DNA of 64,000 bases from Lysinibacillus sp. G4S2 (GCF_030348505.1 NZ_JAUCFJ010000002.1:2856001-2920000); one strand, 5' to 3'; positions 45,867-55,687 are shown, counted from the stretch's first letter. Program-made: numbers and translations. The notes: generated by a model from the sequence alone, not told the origin.

Positions 45867-46310
45867 TTAATCAAATATTTGATTGTGAGGAATCTGAGCA
45901 TTAGGACATCGTTTTTTTAACTCTAAAATGAACTTCATTTTATCTTTCGGTAAAATTTTTATACTACCGTGAGCTGCTGTTTTATAAAATATTTCAAGAC
46001 CCTTATCAGATGATGAAATTAGATAACCAGTATACTTATCTGTCGTTGGAGAAACCCTCGTTATACTTTGATAAGGAATCTTACTTTTGAATGGTCCACC
46101 TTTCACTAAAAGATAATTTTCACAGAAAACAAACTTAATAGAATTTGCGTACCACCATATAAAAACTACTGAAATAATAAAGACCATTGACATAATAATA
46201 ACAGTTGATAAAGATCTGATAAATAGAAACAATGGTATAGCCCCAAACATCCAAACCAATAAAAATATAATTATTGCTAAAATAATATCTGTTTTTGCAT
46301 GATATACCAT
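45867..46310 (-). CDS. YyaB-like PH-domain membrane protein
   Basis: This 147-aa protein has two N-terminal membrane helices (about residues 8-30 and 34-54). They are followed by a small bacterial PH-like domain (LLVKGGPFKSKIPYQSITRV, later SIKILPKDKMKFILEL) of the bPH_4/YyaB kind. The function is unknown. The ATG at 46310 has AAAGGTGGG upstream; a longer in-frame start (46358) overlaps that site. Confidence 0.75.
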   Translation of the reverse strand: MVYHAKTDIILAIIIFLLVWMFGAIPLFLFIRSLSTVIIMSMVFIISVVFIWWYANSIKFVFCENYLLVKGGPFKSKIPYQSITRVSPTTDKYTGYLISSSDKGLEIFYKTAAHGSIKILPKDKMKFILELKKRCPNAQIPHNQIFD

Positions 46311-46475
46311 AGGAATTATCCCACCTTTCTTTTTAATTTCCATTAAAAAACCAACCATTTAACGGACAGAAAAAATAAGGAGATCAAGCCAACCTTAATA
46401 AGTAATTTAACATTAATTATTGATTTAGCAAACGAAATAAAAGACTATTCAGATAATTATAAATAAGTTTATTAA

Positions 46476-46507
46476 AAAGCATCGACACTAAAGCCGATGC
46501 TTTTTGC
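46476..46507 (-). terminator. terminator of ligD
   Basis: AAAAAGCATCGGC pairs with CGATGCTTTTT across a short loop. It lies 40 bp past the ligD stop. Confidence 0.8.
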
Positions 46508-46545
46508 TTTTATCGAGGTTTTCCTGTTCATATTTAGGAAGAAAA

Positions 46546-48369
46546 TCATTGCTCCTTTATCCGTTCTAAAGCTGATTGAAAATCTTGCCTCTCCCCTACT
46601 TGACGGAAATTTTTAAATGGATTGCTCACTTTTTTCATTCGCTCCAGTACAGCTGGAATGGTAAAGAGGTCTGGTGTTAACTGTTCATTGACCTCCTCCC
46701 AGTATAATGGTGTTGCCACTAAGCCCTTCTCATTACCACGTGTTGAGTATGGTGCAATAATTGTTTTCCCTTCTGCATGCTGCACATAATCTAAATATAA
46801 TTTGTTATGCCTATTCTTTTTTAAGCGCTCAATCGTATATAGTTCAGGCTTTTGCTCACATAAAAAACGACTGATAAATTCAGTAAATACTCGCACCTCT
46901 TCATAGGAAAATGCATTTTCAGGTAACGGTATATATAGCTGTAATCCTTTTCCACCCGATGATTTAACAAAAGATTGTAGCTTAAAATAATCAATAATTT
47001 CCTTTAAATCTAACGCCCCACGAACGGCCAGTGAAAATTGCTCTACCGACGGAGGGTCTAAATCGAAGACAATTTCAGTCGGATACTCTGTTTGCAACGT
47101 TTGAAAAGGTATATGCAGCTCTAACGCAAGCTGATTGCCTAGCCACAATAATGTTTCAAGATTGTTACACACAAGATAATTAATATTGTCCATCCATCCT
47201 GTTGAAACAAATTCAGGTATTTTCTCTGGACTACTTTTTTGATAAAAGCTTTCACCCGGAACCCCATGTGGAAACCGAATTAATGTAAGCGGACGATTTC
47301 TCAAAAAAGGTAATAAATACGGAGAGATTATTTGTAAATATTGCAAATATCCATCCTTCGTAATACCGATTTCAGGCCAAACAGGTTTATCAGGATGCGT
47401 AATTTGAACAGTATCAGGAATAGGATAAAGTTGACGCTGCATGTGCTGCCAATGACAATCCCGAACCATCGTCCCCAGTCGAAATGCATGGAAACGTGGT
47501 TCTCGACATTTGCTTCCATCAAAATCAATACATGCTACATCAACACAAATGGATGGCTCCAGTTCCCATGTTTCATTATTCCTCTGTCCATTTTCTTGAA
47601 AGAAAGCAATGAGTGTTTTACGCTCTTCCTCTGACAGTCCATGTTTAAAACTAACGACTTCAACTAGCTCCTCCTGTTGATAAACAGAGCCATGAAAATA
47701 GCCATTGCCATGATCATATTTAGTCACTATGACCGTTACATAGCGCCAATTCTTAATTTTTAACCAATGAGTCGAGCGCGTATCTCCAACCCATTTACTA
47801 GTTTTCTTCTTCGCAACCATTCCCTCTCCATTGTAAATCTTAATAGCCTTCCAAAGAGGCTCACTCTGTTCTACACCATTAAGTGCTTGCATACGACGTT
47901 GATCTTCATAATTGATCATCACAGGAAGCTTTAAAGTCTTAAAAAGCTTAGCCAGTTGCTGTTTGCGAGTTTTTAAATATTTATTTGTCAGCGACTCCCC
48001 TTTATAGCTCAGTAAATCAAAAGCAATATAATGAAAAGGAAAGTCTTTTGCATGTGCAGCAATAACTTCTTTATTTTGCATCCTACCTCTTTTTTGAACA
48101 AGCGAAAATTCACTTTTAAAATCATTCGTTAAATACACTAATTCCCCATCAAATGTTAATGGTAAATAAGCTTTTACTTGATGAAATATGCTCAGACAAA
48201 AATCCAGTATCTCTGGAAACAAGTGATTTAAGTTATTGCCATTTCTGCTTATTAACATTGGCTGTTCGTCCCATACTAACATACATCTAAATCCATCAAA
48301 TTTTATTTCGTACAACCATTCTTCACCAATAGGCGTTTCAAGCACTTCTGTTAATAGCATTGGTTTCAT
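46546..48369 (-). CDS. ligD: ATP-dependent DNA ligase LigD (ligase-polymerase)
   Basis: This 607-aa enzyme performs nonhomologous end joining. The N-terminal ligase domain (about 1-300) has the nucleotidyl Lys in YEIKFDGFR (K23) and motif EGMVAKKK. The C-terminal primase-polymerase domain (about 315-607) has FDLDPP metal ligands and SSGGKGLQLYIPL. There is no phosphoesterase domain, as in Bacillus LigD (611 aa), where the ligase domain also comes first. It is divergent from ku, its partner. Confidence 0.95.
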   Translation of the reverse strand: MKPMLLTEVLETPIGEEWLYEIKFDGFRCMLVWDEQPMLISRNGNNLNHLFPEILDFCLSIFHQVKAYLPLTFDGELVYLTNDFKSEFSLVQKRGRMQNKEVIAAHAKDFPFHYIAFDLLSYKGESLTNKYLKTRKQQLAKLFKTLKLPVMINYEDQRRMQALNGVEQSEPLWKAIKIYNGEGMVAKKKTSKWVGDTRSTHWLKIKNWRYVTVIVTKYDHGNGYFHGSVYQQEELVEVVSFKHGLSEEERKTLIAFFQENGQRNNETWELEPSICVDVACIDFDGSKCREPRFHAFRLGTMVRDCHWQHMQRQLYPIPDTVQITHPDKPVWPEIGITKDGYLQYLQIISPYLLPFLRNRPLTLIRFPHGVPGESFYQKSSPEKIPEFVSTGWMDNINYLVCNNLETLLWLGNQLALELHIPFQTLQTEYPTEIVFDLDPPSVEQFSLAVRGALDLKEIIDYFKLQSFVKSSGGKGLQLYIPLPENAFSYEEVRVFTEFISRFLCEQKPELYTIERLKKNRHNKLYLDYVQHAEGKTIIAPYSTRGNEKGLVATPLYWEEVNEQLTPDLFTIPAVLERMKKVSNPFKNFRQVGERQDFQSALERIKEQ

Positions 48370-48474
48370 AATGAATACCTACTTTGCTTTTTACCTTCAG
48401 TTTCTGACGATTTCACTTTAAGATACATAAAAATAAGCAAAATATATCATAGTAAGAAAAACGAGGTGACACAA

Positions 48475-49293
48475 ATGCATACAGTTTGGAAAGGCAGTAT
48501 CTCATTTGGACTTGTCAATATACCAGTGAAACTACATGCCGCAACTGAAAATAAAGACATTAAACTGCGACAGCTCCATAAAGAATGTCATACACCTATT
48601 AGCTATAAAAAGGTTTGTGAAGGCTGTAATCAAGAAGTTAAAGATGAGGATATTGTCAAGGCTTATGAATATGCCAAAAATAAGTTTGTCGTATTAGATC
48701 AAGAAGAATTAGAGAACTTGCGTAAGGAAAATGAAGATAAGGCAGTTGAAATCATAGATTTTGTTAAATTAACCGAAATCGATCCTATTTATTTTGAACG
48801 AACTTATTTTTTATCCCCTGATACGACTGGCAGTAAGGCATATTCCCTATTACGTCAAACATTAGAGCAATCTGGAAAAATAGGCGTTGCCAAAATTATT
48901 ATCCGTTCAAAAGAGCAGCTCGCGATTGTTCGTGTTTATCAAAATGCCCTTGTGATGGAAACAATTCATTTCCCTGACGAGGTAAGAAGTGTGAATGATG
49001 TGCCGAGTATTCCAAGTGAACAAACGGTCGTTCCAAAAGAGTTAGAAACAGCACTAATGCTCGTTGACCAATTAACAACAGAATTTAACCCTGAAAAATA
49101 TACAGACGACTATCGTAATGCGTTAATGGAGCTAATTGAGGAGAAAAAAGCTACGAATACAATCTCAACTAGCGATAAACGTCCGGTACCTGATAATGTC
49201 ACGGACTTAATGACAGCACTTCAAGCTTCCTTAGAGAAAACGAAAAAGCCAACAACAAGAAAACGAGCAACAAAAACGAAAAAAAATGCTTAA
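48475..49293 (+). CDS. ku: Ku DNA end-binding protein
   Basis: This 272-aa homodimeric ring protein binds DNA double-strand ends and recruits LigD. The Ku core starts WKGSISFGLVNIPVKLH and includes FVKLTEIDPIYFERTYFLSP. The C-terminal tail is Lys-rich (KKPTTRKRATKTKK), as in Bacillus Ku. The ATG at 48475 follows GAGGTG. The divergent ku/ligD arrangement is self-consistent. Confidence 0.95.
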   Translation: MHTVWKGSISFGLVNIPVKLHAATENKDIKLRQLHKECHTPISYKKVCEGCNQEVKDEDIVKAYEYAKNKFVVLDQEELENLRKENEDKAVEIIDFVKLTEIDPIYFERTYFLSPDTTGSKAYSLLRQTLEQSGKIGVAKIIIRSKEQLAIVRVYQNALVMETIHFPDEVRSVNDVPSIPSEQTVVPKELETALMLVDQLTTEFNPEKYTDDYRNALMELIEEKKATNTISTSDKRPVPDNVTDLMTALQASLEKTKKPTTRKRATKTKKNA

Positions 49294-49300
49294 AAAAGAT

Positions 49301-49333
49301 AGAGCGTATCCTGATTTTGGGATACGCTTTTGA
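49301..49333 (+). terminator. terminator of ku
   Basis: AGCGTATCC-TGATTTT-GGGATACGCT with TTT after it. Confidence 0.8.
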
Positions 49334-49351
49334 TGTGGTGGAAGTGGACAA

Positions 49352-49876
49352 TTAGTCATTTCCATTTAAGTACCTGTGTGTAAACCTCTCATTATTTATG
49401 ACCAATATCTTATCCTGATAACCGCTAAACTTTTGAAAAAAATTAGGTTTACTAATCTCTTCAAAATATCGATTCCATTGAAACATTTTGATGAATATTG
49501 TAAAAGTCGGTTTGTAATGTGACTTTTCCAGACTCATTTTTTGCAAAATGAATCTTTTGATTATTCGATAAATTCTTACGGCATAATTTGTATCCAAGAA
49601 AATAATCAAGTCGGCATGATGAAAACTTTGTGCTACCCACTCCTCATTATGTACGCCCTCAATGATCCAAGTTTTAGTTTGAATGATAGCATTTAAATGA
49701 TCTATCTTTTCTTGATTGGTCCTTCTTATATCCCCCGATTCTTTTCTTGTCCAAACAACATTATCTAATTCATAATAAGGGATATTGAATTTTAAAGATA
49801 ATTCTTTCGCTAACGTTGTTTTCCCGCTCCCAACAGAGCCGATGATATGTATTTTTTGTGGAAATGTATTGTTCAA
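49352..49876 (-). CDS. P-loop kinase-like (topology modulation) protein
   Basis: This 174-aa nucleotide-binding protein has Walker A GSVGSGKT (residues 13-20) and the family segments YYELDNVVW, WIIEGVHNEEW and LIIFLDTNYAVRIYR. It is an adenylate-kinase-like 'DNA topology modulation' (FlaR-type) homologue; its real substrate is unknown. The start is TTG after AGGAGGG. It belongs to the same family as the broken gene at 1-130. Confidence 0.78.
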   Translation of the reverse strand: MNNTFPQKIHIIGSVGSGKTTLAKELSLKFNIPYYELDNVVWTRKESGDIRRTNQEKIDHLNAIIQTKTWIIEGVHNEEWVAQSFHHADLIIFLDTNYAVRIYRIIKRFILQKMSLEKSHYKPTFTIFIKMFQWNRYFEEISKPNFFQKFSGYQDKILVINNERFTHRYLNGND

Positions 49877-49912
49877 AAAAGCCCTCCTATCCTTTAAAGT
49901 TTGTTAATTTTG

Positions 49913-50175
49913 TAGCTCATCACCTAAAGTTAGAGATGAATAGCGTCACAGCTGAGACCCTTGAGCGAAGCGGCTCATCGGACGCCCCTCGGAAGTTTTG
50001 CACTGTGCGAAAGCAACAAGGTTTTGTCTGTGCGAAAGCAAAGCGATAGCAACAAGGTTTTGTCTGTGCGAAAGCAAAGCGATAGCAACAAGGTTTTGTC
50101 TGTGCGAAAGCAAAGCGATAGCAACAAGGCGCTCAGCCGGAACGGAAATCGACTACACATTTACGGTATAGCTCG
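49913..50175. mobile_element. MITE family 2 copy with 36-bp tandem expansion
   Basis: The left end AGCTCATCACCTAAAGTT and the right end (reverse complement GAGCTATACCGTAAATGTG) resemble the ends of the 43500 element. The core shares ATAGCG..ACAGCTGAGACCCT. The interior carries three exact 36-bp tandem units (50013-50120; GCAACAAGGTTTTGTCTGTG then CGAAAGCAAAGCGATA) plus a 9-bp partial. No target duplication is obvious. Confidence 0.6.
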
Positions 50176-50247
50176 ATTTGTGCGAATATTGCATCTATTA
50201 TACAATATATCTCAAGTAAAGATAAAATATTGAAGGAGTAGAATTGT

Positions 50248-51003
50248 ATGGATCAAAATGAGTTTAGTGGAAATTTAGAGAAATATAAAAACCCTATTGA
50301 ATATGATGTAATTTATGAAAACTACAACGTAGATTTACATTATATTAAAAATCTTCTTAGGAAGAATATCGATCCGATCATTGAATTAGCTAGTGGCACA
50401 GGTCGATTAGCTATCCCCCTAGCCAAGCAAGGATTCAATGTTTATGCAGTAGATATCCATGAAGGGATGCTTCAATTGGCAATTGATAAAGCGAAAAAAC
50501 AGAATGTACAAGTGCATTTCTCTTTGCAAGATTGCACGCAACTTCAATTACCTATTTCATCAAATTTCATCTATATGACAGGAAATTCATTTCAACATTT
50601 TTTAACTAATGACAGTCAAAATGCTTTATTCCAATCCGTTAAAAAGCACTTACATCCAAGTGGAGAATTTGTATTTGATACGAGAAATGCGCTTCTAAAC
50701 GAACTGTCTATCGTGGATGAATACGAAGAAAGTTCAGTTAATAGCAAAGGTGAAAAACTAACCATTCAGCATCGCGAAGAATATAATCCTGTCACACAAA
50801 TCTTAACTTGTCGCTCTATAAATAAGCTAGAACATTCAACTTTCGAAGATTCAATTCTACTTCGCTATACATATCCAATGGAATTGAAACGACTATTAGA
50901 ACAAAACGGTTTTGAATTATTACATCTATACGGTTCATGGAAAAAAAGTGAATTTACGAAGGATAGTCCTTCTATGATTGTACATGCGCGATTAACAAAA
51001 TAA
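50248..51003 (+). CDS. class I SAM-dependent methyltransferase
   Basis: This 251-aa cytosolic enzyme has motif I ELASGTGRLAIPLA (about residues 47-60), the acidic motif II YAVDIHEGML and a post-I region LQDCTQLQL. The methyl acceptor is not predictable. GAAGGAG precedes the ATG. It lies just downstream of a MITE that must contain or abut its promoter. Confidence 0.85.
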   Translation: MDQNEFSGNLEKYKNPIEYDVIYENYNVDLHYIKNLLRKNIDPIIELASGTGRLAIPLAKQGFNVYAVDIHEGMLQLAIDKAKKQNVQVHFSLQDCTQLQLPISSNFIYMTGNSFQHFLTNDSQNALFQSVKKHLHPSGEFVFDTRNALLNELSIVDEYEESSVNSKGEKLTIQHREEYNPVTQILTCRSINKLEHSTFEDSILLRYTYPMELKRLLEQNGFELLHLYGSWKKSEFTKDSPSMIVHARLTK

Positions 51004-51068
51004 AATCCATAACACAAACATTCGTTCTATTTTCTGTTATAATAAAGAAAAAACCAGGAGCAAACTAA

Positions 51069-52091
51069 ATGATAAACATTAGTGAACGCATGGAGCATTA
51101 TCGTATAACTGGCCTCAGTCTTGTAACTATCGAAAAGAGCAAAATCAGTAAGTCAGATTATTTTGGAGTTCTAGAAGCAGGTAGCGATCAAAAAATTAAT
51201 GAGCACACGATTTTCAATGCTTGTTCGATAAGTAAGTTTCTAACAAGCATATTAGTATCGAAATTGGTGGAGCAAGGTTTTTTAAACTTAGATGAAGATA
51301 TTAATAAGAAGCTAGTTTCATGGAAGGTTCCTGACAATCAATTTACAAAGCATAAAAAAGTTACATTACGTAACTTACTCTGCCATCAATCAGGTATTGT
51401 GGACCCGGAAAGCAGTTTTACGGCAGTAGAATCGTTCAATGACATGCCATCCATGCTAGAAATATTGGATGGTAAAACGCCCTACTGCAAAACGCCTATT
51501 GAGATAACGTATGAACCCGAAAGTGAATTTCACTATTCCGATGCAGGCTTTTGCGTTATTCAATTACTTATTGAAGACACAATGGGCAAACCATTTTCCG
51601 TTCTTATGGACGAACTTATTTTTCAGCCATTGAGCATGACAAACAGCACATTTTCTAGCACTCTTTCAACATCAAATACGGATAATTTTGCATGTGGTCA
51701 TGATAAAAATGGCGAGTTAATCTCAGGAAAATACGCTATTTATCCATACCTTGCAGCTTGTGGTATATGGACTACTCCAAACGATTTAGCAAAATTATTA
51801 TTGGATGTTACGAGTGCTATAAAAGGACAAAGTAAACTTGGTCTTACGGCAACACGAATAAAAGAATTGTTTCGACCTCAAGGATGTAAGGAATGGGTAG
51901 GCCTAGGTGTATTTCTAGATGTAGCTGAAGAGAAACTCGAATTTTCCTCGCTTGGCTGGGGTGTTGGGTTTCAATGTATGCTAGTAGCTTATCCATACCT
52001 AGAAAAAGGTATTATCATGATGACGAATACGGATACTGGTGTACATCAAATGAAGGGAATCATGGGTGAAATCTATCATTCGCTTTCGTAA
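51069..52091 (+). CDS. beta-lactamase-family serine hydrolase
   Basis: This 340-aa class C beta-lactamase/DD-peptidase-fold protein has the catalytic SISK (53-56), a tyrosine motif YSD (about 157) and a C-terminal GWGVGF. No signal peptide is seen, so it is probably a cytosolic esterase-like enzyme. CAGGAG precedes the ATG. It ends 2 bp before a repeat element (52094) that provides its terminator hairpin. Confidence 0.8.
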   Translation: MINISERMEHYRITGLSLVTIEKSKISKSDYFGVLEAGSDQKINEHTIFNACSISKFLTSILVSKLVEQGFLNLDEDINKKLVSWKVPDNQFTKHKKVTLRNLLCHQSGIVDPESSFTAVESFNDMPSMLEILDGKTPYCKTPIEITYEPESEFHYSDAGFCVIQLLIEDTMGKPFSVLMDELIFQPLSMTNSTFSSTLSTSNTDNFACGHDKNGELISGKYAIYPYLAACGIWTTPNDLAKLLLDVTSAIKGQSKLGLTATRIKELFRPQGCKEWVGLGVFLDVAEEKLEFSSLGWGVGFQCMLVAYPYLEKGIIMMTNTDTGVHQMKGIMGEIYHSLS

Positions 52092-52093
52092 TC

Positions 52094-52456
52094 AAGAAAG
52101 TGGCTGGGACAAAACTGGTCAAAACCTTAAAAAGCGCGAGAAATCAATTTTAGAAACGTTGATTTCTCGCGTTTTTTTGATGTTAAGTTTTTAAATTTTG
52201 CGTAAAAAAATATGCTTATGTCATAAGGACGTAAATTATCAGTACGGTCAGAGAGTGTTGCATGAAGATAGATGTCGATATTTTCCAAAAGTTGGTTGAT
52301 AAAACGATAAAGTTGGTCGATAAACAATCAAAAGTTCTCGACAATGAGGTTAGTATAAAATCTCAAAACTGCAGCTCATTAAAGATTTCTATCGCTGCCA
52401 TTGCGCTCCGCTCCACTTTCGCTGTAGAAAAATGAGGTTTTGTCTCAGCCTTTCTT
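52094..52456. mobile_element. TIR-bounded repeat element (family 3)
   Basis: This 363-bp unit starts AAGAAAGTGGCTGGGACAAA and, reverse complemented from its right end, AAGAAAGGCTGAGACAAAAC, giving terminal inverted repeats of about 20 bp. The left part holds a terminator hairpin (GCGAGAAATCAA..TTGATTTCTCGC). The middle has a short run of about 21-bp repeats (GTTGGTTGAT/GTTGGTCGAT, 52291 and 52312). The right end overlaps the 3' end of the DHFR-like gene. A partial left copy is at 37454-37545. Confidence 0.65.
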
Positions 52457-52972
52457 CACCCTATAATGCATTTGCACCATTTGTCCATAGCGAGTCGTAT
52501 TGGCTAACTTCAACTCTTGAAATGGATTATTATTCTTAAACAGCGGAATGCCAGAGCCTAATAGATGGGGTGTGATTGTAATTATCAATTCATCGATCAG
52601 CTGTTCCTTCATAAATGCATCAAGTATGTCAGCTCCACCAACCATCCATATTTTCGAGCCTTCCTGTTCCCTTAACTTTTTCGAAAACGTTACGACATCC
52701 TCATTCACAAACTCAACATGTTCGTTTTTACCACTTAATGAAGTCGAGAATACATAACATTTCTTATCAGGATATGGAAAGGTCTCCGTATGCTCAACAA
52801 CCCAATCATACGTTCTTTTACCCATAATAATGGTATCGATAGATTGATACATGTCGGAATAGCCAGCATCCCCTTCCACCTCAGCCTCTTCCAGCCATTG
52901 TAAGTCATCATTTTCTTTCGCTATAAATCCATCCAAACTAGTCGCAACATATAATATGATTTCTCGTGACAT
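52445..52972 (-). CDS. dihydrofolate reductase-family protein
   Basis: This 175-aa RibD C-terminal/DHFR-fold oxidoreductase (YyaP-like) has the N-terminal YVATSLDGFIA, the central IIMGKRTYDWV and the NADPH-binding IWMVGGADIL. The substrate is uncertain. Its last codons and TGA stop lie inside the terminal repeat of the 52094-52456 element (AAA GGC TGA GAC), so the insertion defines the C-terminus. It is divergent from a WYL regulator. Confidence 0.85.
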   Translation of the reverse strand: MSREIILYVATSLDGFIAKENDDLQWLEEAEVEGDAGYSDMYQSIDTIIMGKRTYDWVVEHTETFPYPDKKCYVFSTSLSGKNEHVEFVNEDVVTFSKKLREQEGSKIWMVGGADILDAFMKEQLIDELIITITPHLLGSGIPLFKNNNPFQELKLANTTRYGQMVQMHYRVKKG

Positions 52973-53072
52973 ATCGTCATCTCCCTTTCTTCTTTGAAAA
53001 ATTCATGATCAACATTTATACTAAACCTAAAACATGACAACTACTGGCATGATTACAATGAAAGGTGAAAAA

Positions 53073-54014
53073 ATGTCAAAAGCAAAACGTTTATTAGATA
53101 TTCTTTTGTTTGTGAGTGCAAAAAAGAAATTTACTGCACAAGAAATTGCTGATGAATTCGATATTTCAATTCGTACAGTTCATCGATATATTTTAGATTT
53201 AGGTGATATGGGCTTACCTATTTACGCGGAACAAGGACGAAACGGTGGTTATACTGTCCTAACGAGCAGACTTCTTCCCCCTATTTTATTTACAGAAGAT
53301 GAGGTCGTTTCAATTTTCTTTGCGTTTCAATCACTCAAATATTACCGTGATTTGCCCTTTGATGCGGAAATCTCCTCCGCTTCTCATAAATTATATAGCT
53401 CACTTCAACATGACGCCAAGCAGAAAGTGGATAAACTTCAATCCTATATCGCCTTTTGGAATCCTAAAAGAGCCATAGAAACACCTTTATTGAAAAATGT
53501 TTTAGAAGCAGCCATTGAAAATAAAAATCTTCATATCCAATATGAATCCAAATCAGGTACAACTACGAAACATATTCATCCACTTGGTGTTTACGCACAT
53601 GATGGATTATGGTATATGCCTGCCTTTGATTTTACGAAACAAAAAATTTTACTATTTCGAGTAGATCGTATTCTTTCTATAGAAAATGAAGAAAACAAAG
53701 ATAAATTCTTAAGCTTGGAGGAGTGGTTTGGCAGCACATATGAAAATAAACAACCCATTCGTTTACACGTCTTATTATCAAGGGAAGGTGTACGTCAATG
53801 CAAAAGCGATCCAAGCCTGGAGGATTTTGTCGCCATAGATGAAGATGGAACAGGTCATATTGATTCCATTATAGACAAAGGTGAGCTTGATTTTATTAGT
53901 CCCCTTTTCTATCGGCTGGGTAAACATGCTCAAATTGTAGAACCAAAAGAATTAATCGCTAATTTACAACAGCATGCAAAGGAAATTTTATCTATGTATC
54001 AAGAAAATGAGTAA
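53073..54014 (+). CDS. YafY-type WYL-domain regulator
   Basis: This 313-aa regulator has an N-terminal DeoR-like HTH (residues 1-60; FTAQEIADEFDISIRTVHRY), a linker, and a WYL ligand domain (about 140-215; HIHPLGVYAHDGLWYMPAFD). The ATG at 53073 follows AAAGGTG; an in-frame start 13 codons earlier has no site. It is divergent from the DHFR-like gene and could control it or the downstream membrane protein. Confidence 0.83.
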   Translation: MSKAKRLLDILLFVSAKKKFTAQEIADEFDISIRTVHRYILDLGDMGLPIYAEQGRNGGYTVLTSRLLPPILFTEDEVVSIFFAFQSLKYYRDLPFDAEISSASHKLYSSLQHDAKQKVDKLQSYIAFWNPKRAIETPLLKNVLEAAIENKNLHIQYESKSGTTTKHIHPLGVYAHDGLWYMPAFDFTKQKILLFRVDRILSIENEENKDKFLSLEEWFGSTYENKQPIRLHVLLSREGVRQCKSDPSLEDFVAIDEDGTGHIDSIIDKGELDFISPLFYRLGKHAQIVEPKELIANLQQHAKEILSMYQENE

Positions 54015-54107
54015 GGCTATATGACGATTTTGTAAGATTGGCGTAACACTTATCGATACTACTTTTTGGAGAATTTCCTTATACTTAGTAAAAAAGGAGG
54101 AGAAAAA

Positions 54108-55160
54108 ATGCAACCAATTGAATTAAACAAAAGAATAGATACATTAGATTATTTAAGAGGATTTGCTTTATTAGGAATTATTTTAGTCAATATTCCATCA
54201 TTACTGTGGATTACACCACCAGAAACATCGATAGATATTACATATAATAGGTTTCTATTGCTCTTTGTGGAAGGGAAGTTTTTCTCCATTTTTTCATTTT
54301 TATTTGGTGTAGGCTTTTATATTTTTATTTCCCGTGCAAAAGCTAAAAATGAAAAGGCATATTTATTATTCATTAGAAGAATCATTATTTTATTTTTAAT
54401 AGGACTTGTACATTTCTATTTTCAACCAGGAGAAGCATTAACCGTCTATGCGATATTTGGGCTAATTGCGTTACCATTTTACAAAGCTCGGAAAGAAATA
54501 AACGTTACTATAGGGCTTATATTATTAGCCGTAACAGCTTATTATGGCATCAAAATTGCTATGCCGTTTCCACTTATTTTACTAGGTTTAGCAGCTGGGC
54601 AATATCGAATTTTTGAAAAGATCAATGACAATCGAAAAAGCATATTTATCTTTACAATTATAATGTTCGGTATTAGCATAGGCGGCTTGCTGTATCAATG
54701 GCATTATGTCCCAGAGGCAATGGTGAACTTTAATAATATGACAGAGGATGAACTTACAGAACATGTGACAAACGTTGGGAATTTTTCGCTAATAGGGCTT
54801 CAGTTCAGTCCATTTGTATCAGCATTTTATGTAGGACTATTAATGCTTTTACTCCAACATCCTTTATGTCAATTTTTGCTATCACCATTAAAAGATTATG
54901 GCCGAATGGCTTTAACAAATTATTTAGGACAAACAACGCTGATTTTAATAATAGGGAATGCCTTTCACCTTATTGGCAATATCCGTTTCATCCAATCTCT
55001 TTGGATTTGCATAGGCATTTACATTTTTCAATTACTATTTAGTAGGTTTTGGCTAAAATTCTTTAGATTTGGTCCATTAGAATGGTTGTGGCGCATGGGC
55101 ACATATTGGACAGTACCTTCAATACTTAAAACTTCTACTCATTCTAAGGAACGTTCCTAA
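54108..55160 (+). CDS. DUF418 family membrane protein
   Basis: This 350-aa protein with eight or more membrane helices begins RIDTLDYLRGFALLGIILVN, the acyltransferase-3-like/DUF418 start, and has the DUF418 C-terminal half (YGRMALTNYLGQTTLILII and GPLEWLWRMGTY). It is YeiB-like with function unknown. AAAGGAGG lies 8 nt before the ATG. It is 93 bp from the WYL regulator in the same direction. Confidence 0.83.
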   Translation: MQPIELNKRIDTLDYLRGFALLGIILVNIPSLLWITPPETSIDITYNRFLLLFVEGKFFSIFSFLFGVGFYIFISRAKAKNEKAYLLFIRRIIILFLIGLVHFYFQPGEALTVYAIFGLIALPFYKARKEINVTIGLILLAVTAYYGIKIAMPFPLILLGLAAGQYRIFEKINDNRKSIFIFTIIMFGISIGGLLYQWHYVPEAMVNFNNMTEDELTEHVTNVGNFSLIGLQFSPFVSAFYVGLLMLLLQHPLCQFLLSPLKDYGRMALTNYLGQTTLILIIGNAFHLIGNIRFIQSLWICIGIYIFQLLFSRFWLKFFRFGPLEWLWRMGTYWTVPSILKTSTHSKERS

Positions 55161-55426
55161 AGAATTGTTTTAGAAAATGGCAAACACCTAACAGTAGGTT
55201 TTTCTCATTCATAATATGGTAGTGTACCTAATACACTTCCATTTTGCTCATACCTTCAGCAAAAACACACCCCCATATTTTACTTTTGGTCACTTTCGCT
55301 TTGGAAAAGTGACCTTTTTTCTTGTATAATATCCGTTAATTTTTGTGTACATAAAAGATGTACTACACACGACTTCTGTGTAATGCATAAGATGCAAATA
55401 ATACAATTTGTATGGAGGATAATTTG

Positions 55427-55687
55427 ATGAATAATAAAAAATCAAATCAAAATAATCAAGTTCCAAATTCAGAAAACCAAGCGGCCAAACTCGCAGTGAT
55501 CGGAGCCGCAATTACTACTCTTGGCGATGCCATAACTACGATTTCAACAGGACTCGCGTTAGAAGAAGCACAAAATCAGAGCAAAAATAATAGTCAAAAC
55601 AATAGTCATGATATTGAGAGATTACAAAGGCAAATTGACGAACTATCAAATGAAATAAGACAAATCAAAAAAATGATGATGCGTTAA
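55427..55687 (+). CDS. small Asn/Gln-rich coiled-coil protein
   Basis: This 86-aa protein has an Asn/Gln-rich N-terminus, a central Ala/Thr-rich amphipathic helix (AAKLAVIGAAITTLGDAITT) and a C-terminal coiled coil (IERLQRQIDELSNEIRQIKK). Similar small proteins occur in Bacillales without known function. The ATG at 55427 follows GGAGGATAATTTG. Confidence 0.65.
   Translation: MNNKKSNQNNQVPNSENQAAKLAVIGAAITTLGDAITTISTGLALEEAQNQSKNNSQNNSHDIERLQRQIDELSNEIRQIKKMMMR

Noticed and set aside
50013..50120. Repeat-encoded peptide (SNKVLSVRKQSD units)
   Set aside because: The 36-bp unit lies within a MITE, and the frame opens in noncoding element sequence.
55290..55511. 73-codon minus ORF
   Set aside because: It overlaps the well-supported 86-aa gene and its ribosome-binding site on the other strand.
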